NCBI GenBank assembly: GCA_002454415.1
Contig: DKIT01000067.1
Location: 119,271-130,533 of the forward strand
Length of the DNA: 11,263 bases
From: Sphingobacterium sp. UBA6711
Lineage (GTDB): Bacteria > Bacteroidota > Bacteroidia > Sphingobacteriales > Sphingobacteriaceae
Direction: 5' to 3'
In this document: positions 6,952 through 11,263 of the stretch, one piece after another
How positions within the stretch are numbered: the first letter of the stretch is position 1
How the letters are laid out: the number at the start of each line of letters is the position of its first letter
Notes under the pieces: generated by a model
The model's input: the letters and a program-made list of their open reading frames with translations, nothing else
What the model was told of the DNA's origin: nothing
Databases searched by the model: none
Position numbers and translations under genes: made by a program

Positions 6952-7554
6952 ATGATTTCTGTTTATAAATTAAAACCAAAATTCCAGCAGTTGCTGATGC
7001 CAATCTCGAACTTTTTGCATCGAAAAAAGGTGACTGCAAATCAAATTACGATCGGGTCGATCGCACTGTCTATGATTATAGCACTGCTGTTCTGGTATGC
7101 CGATCGTTTCCCTATTTTCTTTTTGGCGCTGCCAGTCGGATTATTGCTACGAATGGCATTGAATGCATTGGACGGCATGATGGCACGCCTTTTTAATCAG
7201 ACCAGCAAGAGGGGAGAGGTCTTGAATGAAGTCGGAGATATTGTTTCAGATGTTATGCTGTTCTTTCCTTTACTGAAGTTTCATTCGGAGAGTTTATATC
7301 TAGTCGTAGGTTTTATCGTATGGAGTGTTGTGAATGAATTTTGTGGGCTGATCGGAAAAGTAATTGCCAATGATCGTCGTTACGATGGGCCGATGGGTAA
7401 AAGTGATCGTGCTTTGCTGTTGGGCGTATATGGAATTTTAGCATTATTGCATATTTCAATCGTTGCTTTTTCAGGTTATATTTTTGGTGTTTTGTGTTTA
7501 CTGTTGCTTTTGAGTTCGGTAACTCGATTGAGGAAGGCTTTGGCGCATGGCTGA
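6952..7554 (+). CDS. ynbA: CDP-alcohol phosphatidyltransferase, YnbA-like
   Basis: This integral membrane enzyme should move a phosphatidyl group from CDP-diacylglycerol to an alcohol head group. From ATG 6952 it is 200 residues, about the length of E. coli YnbA. The opening VYKLKPKFQQLL and the stretch VTANQIT near 27-33 resemble YnbA. An in-frame GTG at 6883 would add 23 poor residues and lies inside the inverted repeat, so I reject it. The family motif DxxDGxxARx8Gx3Dx3D is present but altered: N71-A-L-D74-G, A78-R79, G88, N92, D96. Asp 1 and Asp 3 are thus Asn. FCGL and GPMGKSDRALL follow in the C-terminal half. There are about six membrane segments. The gene overlaps the cytidylyltransferase by 8 nt, which suggests translational coupling and shared supply of CDP-lipid. 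The acceptor alcohol is unknown; glycerol phosphate, inositol phosphate and serine are all possible in principle. Confidence 0.88.
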   Translation: MISVYKLKPKFQQLLMPISNFLHRKKVTANQITIGSIALSMIIALLFWYADRFPIFFLALPVGLLLRMALNALDGMMARLFNQTSKRGEVLNEVGDIVSDVMLFFPLLKFHSESLYLVVGFIVWSVVNEFCGLIGKVIANDRRYDGPMGKSDRALLLGVYGILALLHISIVAFSGYIFGVLCLLLLLSSVTRLRKALAHG

Positions 7555-8371
7555 TGCTAACGGCAAGTTCGCAGATGTTCCTGTGCGTGTTAGAAGCTGG
7601 GGCTATATTGTTTTGGTATTGGCAGTTGCCTTCGTTCCATCACTATTATCTCCGCTATTCGTTGCGTGGATAACCTACCAAGGGATGCGCGAATTTGCCC
7701 ATCTATTTATTCCCGAATTCAGGATGAGTCCCTTTGTGTTTCTTTTCATGGCATTATTGCAAGCTTTGCTCCTGTACTTTTGCTCCTATAGGGAATATCT
7801 CCTGTTGGCTAGCTTCTTATGTCTGGGGCTAATTTTGTTTTTCAGATTCGGTTTAAAGGCTAAGAGTGGAGTGCTATTTGGGATGGTTTTTGGAGCAGTG
7901 GCTTGTCTGCTAGGATTTAGTCATTTAGCGTTTATTCGCGCGATAAAAATGGATAACGATGTCCTTCTCGGCTTAAAACTTATTGGATATATTGTTGTTT
8001 TAACAGAACTGAATGACGTATTTCAATATCTAATAGGTAAGTTTTTCGGACGAAGAAAAATTGTACCGCGGATTAGTCCAAACAAAACAATCGCGGGATG
8101 TATCGGTGGGATCAGCTTAACGATTATACTGAGTAATTTATTGGGGTATTTTCTATTACCTTTTCAGAATTTTCTATACTTTTCATTGTTCGGCTTGCTG
8201 TTTGGTATTTTGGGATTCTGGGGAGATGTCCTCTTTTCTTATTTGAAGCGTAAAGCTAGTGTGAAGGATACAGGCACGCTGATTCCAGGCCATGGCGGAC
8301 TTTTGGACCGTATCGATAGCCTGATTTTTAACGCTCCTGTATTTTATGCTTTGATCATGGCAGTGCTATGA
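7547..8371 (+). CDS. ynbB: Phosphatidate cytidylyltransferase (CDP-diglyceride synthase), YnbB-like
   Basis: This polytopic membrane enzyme makes CDP-diacylglycerol from phosphatidic acid and CTP. It has 274 residues and about eight hydrophobic segments. The complete CdsA signature is at 231-257: S-x3-K-R-x4-K-D-x-G-x3-P-G-H-G-G-x2-D-R-x-D. Upstream is the second family block, ELNDVFQYLIGKFFGRRK, leading into ISPNKT and GGI, where classical CdsA has D-x-GAY. The ELND form and the pairing with a YnbA-like transferase point to the YnbB branch instead of the housekeeping cdsA, which I would expect elsewhere on the chromosome. Start ATG 7547 lies 8 nt inside the previous gene. A 60-nt gap follows before the patatin gene, holding a weak 6-bp inverted repeat (8376-8397) but no T run, so transcription probably continues. 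Confidence 0.9.
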   Translation: MADANGKFADVPVRVRSWGYIVLVLAVAFVPSLLSPLFVAWITYQGMREFAHLFIPEFRMSPFVFLFMALLQALLLYFCSYREYLLLASFLCLGLILFFRFGLKAKSGVLFGMVFGAVACLLGFSHLAFIRAIKMDNDVLLGLKLIGYIVVLTELNDVFQYLIGKFFGRRKIVPRISPNKTIAGCIGGISLTIILSNLLGYFLLPFQNFLYFSLFGLLFGILGFWGDVLFSYLKRKASVKDTGTLIPGHGGLLDRIDSLIFNAPVFYALIMAVL

Positions 8372-8431
8372 AATTAAATGTGGAAATGGAAACATTTGAC
8401 TTGCATTAAGAAAATCTAATATCTTATTATC

Positions 8432-9463
8432 ATGGAGTATCAACGAGCTTTATTATTTTCGGGAGGAGGGACACGGTTTGCGCTATATATGGGTATGTAT
8501 GCTGCCTTGAGCGAATTGGATCTAAAACCGGATCTGCTTATTGCAAGCTGCGGAGGTTCAATGGCCGTAGCTATAATACAAGCTTTCCCTACCGATGCAG
8601 CTCGAAAATCCTACGTGCAGTCCGAAGAATTTTATCGATTTTTCCTTCATCATCGTCTTACCGAACAGCGCTACCTCAGGAAAATGGGCTTATATGTTTT
8701 GAAAAAGCAACTGAACAAAAAAGCAGCGCCCTATCTTGAAGATGTTTTTAGTCGCTATTTGGTGGAGATGGATCAAGACCTCTCGCCTTTATTGCCTGCA
8801 TTGGATAGACCTTTTTCAGCCGAGGTCCCTTCACTCATTATCGGATCCAAAATACTATTTGATCCGGCTGAGGTCAGGAAGAAACGGGGTGATCGGAAAC
8901 TCTATCAGAAGATTCTGTTAGGAACATCAGATGTATTGGCGAAAGTACCTATTCAGGAGATCTTCATTGAAGATGATAATTATGTGAACAGTGCTGTAGC
9001 ACAAATAGTTGGGCTGCATTCAGAATTTTCTATGCTGCAAGCCGTCCGTATTTCGATGTCTGATATGTTTTATGTTAAACCAGTATCTATAAATAAAACT
9101 TATTATGCAGGTGGAGCGATCGACCTTCTGCCCATGGAACTAGCCGATGTAATGGCTGAAGAGATTATATGTGAACGTAAACAGATGTACAAGGCACAAG
9201 AAGAAGCGTTGGTTCGAGCGGTGTTAGGTTTTAGCGGGAATACACGTTTGACGGATCTTTTACAGCGATACCCTGAAGTACATCGCATTGACACAAGGGA
9301 TGCCGCACAGCAATTGTCTGGGCGCTATTGTAAAAAGGAAATCAATTGGCGTAAATTTGAAATTGCTTTGACTTTCCCCGCAGATTTGCAGGAATTTGCC
9401 GATGCAATGGAAGCACAATGGAGTTATGGTTATCAGGTGACTTTAAATTCGTTTAAGAAATAA
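8432..9463 (+). CDS. Patatin-like protein with degenerate catalytic dyad
   Basis: Patatins are lipid acyl hydrolases that use a Ser-Asp dyad. This 343-residue protein has no signal peptide, so it is probably cytosolic or bound to the inner face of the membrane. The oxyanion loop GGGTRFALYMG is at 11-21. The nucleophile elbow is G41-G-S43-M-A45, where most patatins have GxSxG. The second dyad element normally reads DGG followed six residues after the Asp by N and then P. Here the same place reads A226-G-G-A-I-D231-L-L-P, so the catalytic Asp is Ala while the glycines and proline are kept. It could be inactive, use D231, or do other chemistry such as acyl transfer. It starts 60 nt after the cytidylyltransferase gene and ends 4 nt before the SDR gene. 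A role in removing or exchanging an acyl chain in the lipid made by this operon is inference. Confidence 0.82.
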   Translation: MEYQRALLFSGGGTRFALYMGMYAALSELDLKPDLLIASCGGSMAVAIIQAFPTDAARKSYVQSEEFYRFFLHHRLTEQRYLRKMGLYVLKKQLNKKAAPYLEDVFSRYLVEMDQDLSPLLPALDRPFSAEVPSLIIGSKILFDPAEVRKKRGDRKLYQKILLGTSDVLAKVPIQEIFIEDDNYVNSAVAQIVGLHSEFSMLQAVRISMSDMFYVKPVSINKTYYAGGAIDLLPMELADVMAEEIICERKQMYKAQEEALVRAVLGFSGNTRLTDLLQRYPEVHRIDTRDAAQQLSGRYCKKEINWRKFEIALTFPADLQEFADAMEAQWSYGYQVTLNSFKK

Positions 9464-9467
9464 TTGG

Positions 9468-10223
9468 ATGAAAGTATTTATTGCCGGTGGTACAAGTGGT
9501 ATAGGGCTAGCTTTAGCCGAACGTTATCTTCAACAGGGGGCATCGGTGGCCGTGTGCGGTCGGGACTTGACAAAAATGGAGGAAATTCCATTTGTCGATC
9601 AACTTAGGTGTTTTGAAGTGGATGTATGTCGGTTAGACGATTTACAGGATGCGGTGAGTTCCTTTCGTACGGATGGGCCTCTATCGCTTTTTATCAATTG
9701 TACGGGAAGCTATGCGGATGATGTCGCACGGCAGATCAGCTATCAGGAGGCCTTGGCCATGTTACAGGTCAACATGATGGGAACATTAAATTGTTTTGAA
9801 GTGGCGAGAGCAGCTATGGAAGGGCAGTCAGAAGGGCAAATTGTTGTTGTTGCGTCTGTATCGGGAACTTTACATTTCCCCAATTCGAGTCTATATAGTA
9901 AAACCAAGCGTGCGGCTATCCAGATCGCTGATGCTTACCGAAGGGCACTACTCCCTTTTGGTATTGTGGTTACCGTCATCGCGCCCGGCTATGTCGATAC
10001 AGAAAAGCTGCGGGAAATCAATCGGCAAGATCTGTCCAAGAAACCATTTTTGATCAGTGTAGATGATGCGGCGAAAAGCATAATAATTGCTATCCAACAA
10101 AAGAAAAAGCTTGTGATTTTTCCAAAGCGGATGAAATGGTTGATGGCTTGCCTGGATATACTTCCAAACGTCTTATTGAATAAAATTATGTCTAGGAAAG
10201 CCAAATGGATGAAAAACGACTGA
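9468..10223 (+). CDS. Short-chain dehydrogenase/reductase (SDR)
   Basis: This is a classical 251-residue NAD(P)-dependent oxidoreductase with a Rossmann fold. The nucleotide-binding loop G7-G-T-S-G11-I-G13 sits at the extreme N terminus, confirming ATG 9468. N77-C-T-G80 takes the place of NNAG. The catalytic set is S130, Y143 and K147 (YSKTK), and APGYVDT follows near 172-178. The C-terminal tail is basic and hydrophobic (PKRMKWLMACLDILP), a pattern seen in SDRs that act on membrane lipids, including some 3-ketosphinganine reductase relatives. The substrate is unknown; reduction of a keto group on a long-chain base or acyl chain is an inference from the lipid neighbours. The gene follows the patatin gene by 4 nt, and its last 19 nt overlap the next start. 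No comparable gene is part of the E. coli ynbABCD set as I know it. Confidence 0.9.
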   Translation: MKVFIAGGTSGIGLALAERYLQQGASVAVCGRDLTKMEEIPFVDQLRCFEVDVCRLDDLQDAVSSFRTDGPLSLFINCTGSYADDVARQISYQEALAMLQVNMMGTLNCFEVARAAMEGQSEGQIVVVASVSGTLHFPNSSLYSKTKRAAIQIADAYRRALLPFGIVVTVIAPGYVDTEKLREINRQDLSKKPFLISVDDAAKSIIIAIQQKKKLVIFPKRMKWLMACLDILPNVLLNKIMSRKAKWMKND

Positions 10224-11263
10224 AAAGGATCAGGCAACAATTGCTTGCTTCTCTCTATTGTATGCTGCTTTTCCAATTGGGTTATGCTACGGCGGCTATT
10301 TATGCTTCAAGGTTAGCTTTTGTACCTGCATTTACGTTCAGTTTTGAACGCTGTATTCCATTTATCCCTTGGATGATTGTTCCATACATGAGCAGTGGAT
10401 TGTTTTTTGCCCTTGTTCCCTTCTTTTGTCGAAGCCGAGCGGAGCTTTGGGGATATGCGCAGCGGTTTAGCTTTATCACTGTGGTTTCGATCTGCTGTTT
10501 TTTTATATTTCCACTGCGGTTTTCCTTTGATAGGCCAACAGTGGAAAATCCTGCTTTGGGACTCTTCTTTACTTTTTTAGAAAAGTATGATTCGCCCTTT
10601 AACCAGGCCCCTTCTCTTCACGTTGCCTATGCTTGTCTCTTTTGGTCCGTGATCGGTAAGCAACTTAAGGGCTGGATAAAATGGGTCTTAGGAATTTGGT
10701 TAGTATTGATGGGTCTCGCTACACTCACGGTCTATCAGCATCATCTGATCGATGTGATTACTGCGTTGATTTTAGTTCATGTGGGATTTATCCTTTTCCC
10801 ATCACCTTTCAATCCATTTCAGGGGAACGCATTAGCATCAGGGGACCAACATCAAGAGGTGTTGAGCACGATTGAGGCGAGAGCCCGTTTTAAGTGGGAA
10901 GTTAATCGAAGGAACGGAAGAATCGCTCATGTTTACTTCATTGCTGGCTGGGTTGTTCTGTTGCTGAGTTTTTGGAGTCGAGGGCATTTGTTTGGTTGGC
11001 ATCTCTTGGTTTGGATATCCTTCGTATGTTTTGCTGTGGGGAGAAGTTATTTTATCAACAACCCAAACTTTCTGAAAAACGAAATTGGACGTATTCCTTG
11101 GTTTAAAAAGGTATTTTATGCCCCTTACCAACTTGCTTACTGGTTGATCTGGCGTTATGTGAGGCAAAAAAATAATCCACCCTTCATGGAGGTTCTGCCA
11201 AGTTGTTATGTGGGGCCAAGGGCAAGTAAAGCAGACCTAAAAGCCTTTGGTTCGGATCAAAGC
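10205..11263 (+). CDS. ynbD: PAP2 membrane protein fused to dual-specificity phosphatase domain, 3' end outside window (YnbD-like)
   Basis: The frame opens at ATG 10205, inside the SDR gene, and stays open for 353 codons to the window edge, so the gene is partial. The product is polytopic, with hydrophobic segments near 12-38, 53-75, 88-105, 139-152, 158-176, 184-195, 233-249 and 256-268. A PAP2 (phosphatidic acid phosphatase type 2) core lies in the membrane part: R110-P, then P136-S-L-H139, then H179-H-L-I-D183. H139, H179 and D183 fit the catalytic His-His-Asp set. The usual SR six to seven residues before H179 is A172-T173, and PSGH is PSLH, as in Aur1 and sphingomyelin-synthase-like members. 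From about 333, PSCYVGPRASKADL resembles the start of a dual-specificity phosphatase domain; its CxxxxxR loop would lie beyond 11263. YnbD of E. coli has the same order. Likely role: dephosphorylating, or transferring the head group of, a lipid made by the upstream enzymes. Confidence 0.85.
   Translation, partial: MDEKRLKRIRQQLLASLYCMLLFQLGYATAAIYASRLAFVPAFTFSFERCIPFIPWMIVPYMSSGLFFALVPFFCRSRAELWGYAQRFSFITVVSICCFFIFPLRFSFDRPTVENPALGLFFTFLEKYDSPFNQAPSLHVAYACLFWSVIGKQLKGWIKWVLGIWLVLMGLATLTVYQHHLIDVITALILVHVGFILFPSPFNPFQGNALASGDQHQEVLSTIEARARFKWEVNRRNGRIAHVYFIAGWVVLLLSFWSRGHLFGWHLLVWISFVCFAVGRSYFINNPNFLKNEIGRIPWFKKVFYAPYQLAYWLIWRYVRQKNNPPFMEVLPSCYVGPRASKADLKAFGSDQS

Noticed and set aside
8376..8424. 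Separate promoter or terminator between the cytidylyltransferase and patatin genes
   Set aside because: The inverted repeat AAATGT/ACATTT has only 6 pairs and no T run. TTTG 8395-8398 followed 18 nt later by TAATATCT matches the -7 consensus poorly and would leave almost no leader before ATG 8432.
10395..10875. Short plus-strand frames of 61 and 64 codons in the last 900 nt
   Set aside because: They are other-frame shadows of the long open frame from 10205, which carries the PAP2 motifs and runs to the window edge.

Overview
The window looks like a chromosomal segment of a Bacteroidota bacterium, most likely Sphingobacteriaceae (Sphingobacterium or a close relative). Three things point that way: AT-rich intergenic DNA, almost no Shine-Dalgarno sequences, and promoter candidates of the Bacteroidota type (TTTG about 19 nt before TAnnTTTG). 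The protein families agree, but the genus is inferred.

Left part (1-1835): a complete duplicated-ABC ABC-F ATPase, probably starting at GTG 81, followed by a strong bidirectional terminator. Middle left (1837-5231): a gluconate-use block. An FGGY gluconate kinase (gntK) and a GntP-type gluconate permease (gntP) form a two-gene operon closed by a terminator. Between the ABC-F gene and gntK lies a minus-strand scrap of 6-phosphogluconate dehydrogenase (gnd): the last 27 codons and stop only, so the next step of the same pathway was once encoded here. Centre (5312-6787): a secreted or membrane TPM-domain protein with a zinc ribbon and a Gly/Ser tail.

Right part (6952-11263, open at the right edge): a tight run of five lipid-related genes on the plus strand: CDP-alcohol phosphatidyltransferase (YnbA-like), phosphatidate cytidylyltransferase (YnbB-like), patatin-like protein, short-chain dehydrogenase, and a PAP2 membrane protein whose C-terminal dual-specificity phosphatase domain is cut by the window end (YnbD-like). 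The last gene is open to the right edge and starts inside the SDR gene. The set resembles the enterobacterial ynbABCD locus with the ynbC position replaced by patatin plus SDR. It reads as an accessory phospholipid or phosphosphingolipid pathway: CTP activates phosphatidic acid, a head group is attached, and the product is dephosphorylated or its head group transferred. Several active sites depart from consensus: Asn for Asp twice in the transferase, Ala for the catalytic Asp in the patatin, and no SR pair in the PAP2 domain.

The gap before the lipid genes (6788-6951) holds the most unexpected signal. On the minus strand there is an exact TTTG-n19-TATATTTG promoter, then about 65 nt, then a hairpin with a T run: a complete small-RNA unit. 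A perfect 8-5-8 inverted repeat sits in the promoter spacer and could control the small RNA, the lipid operon, or both.
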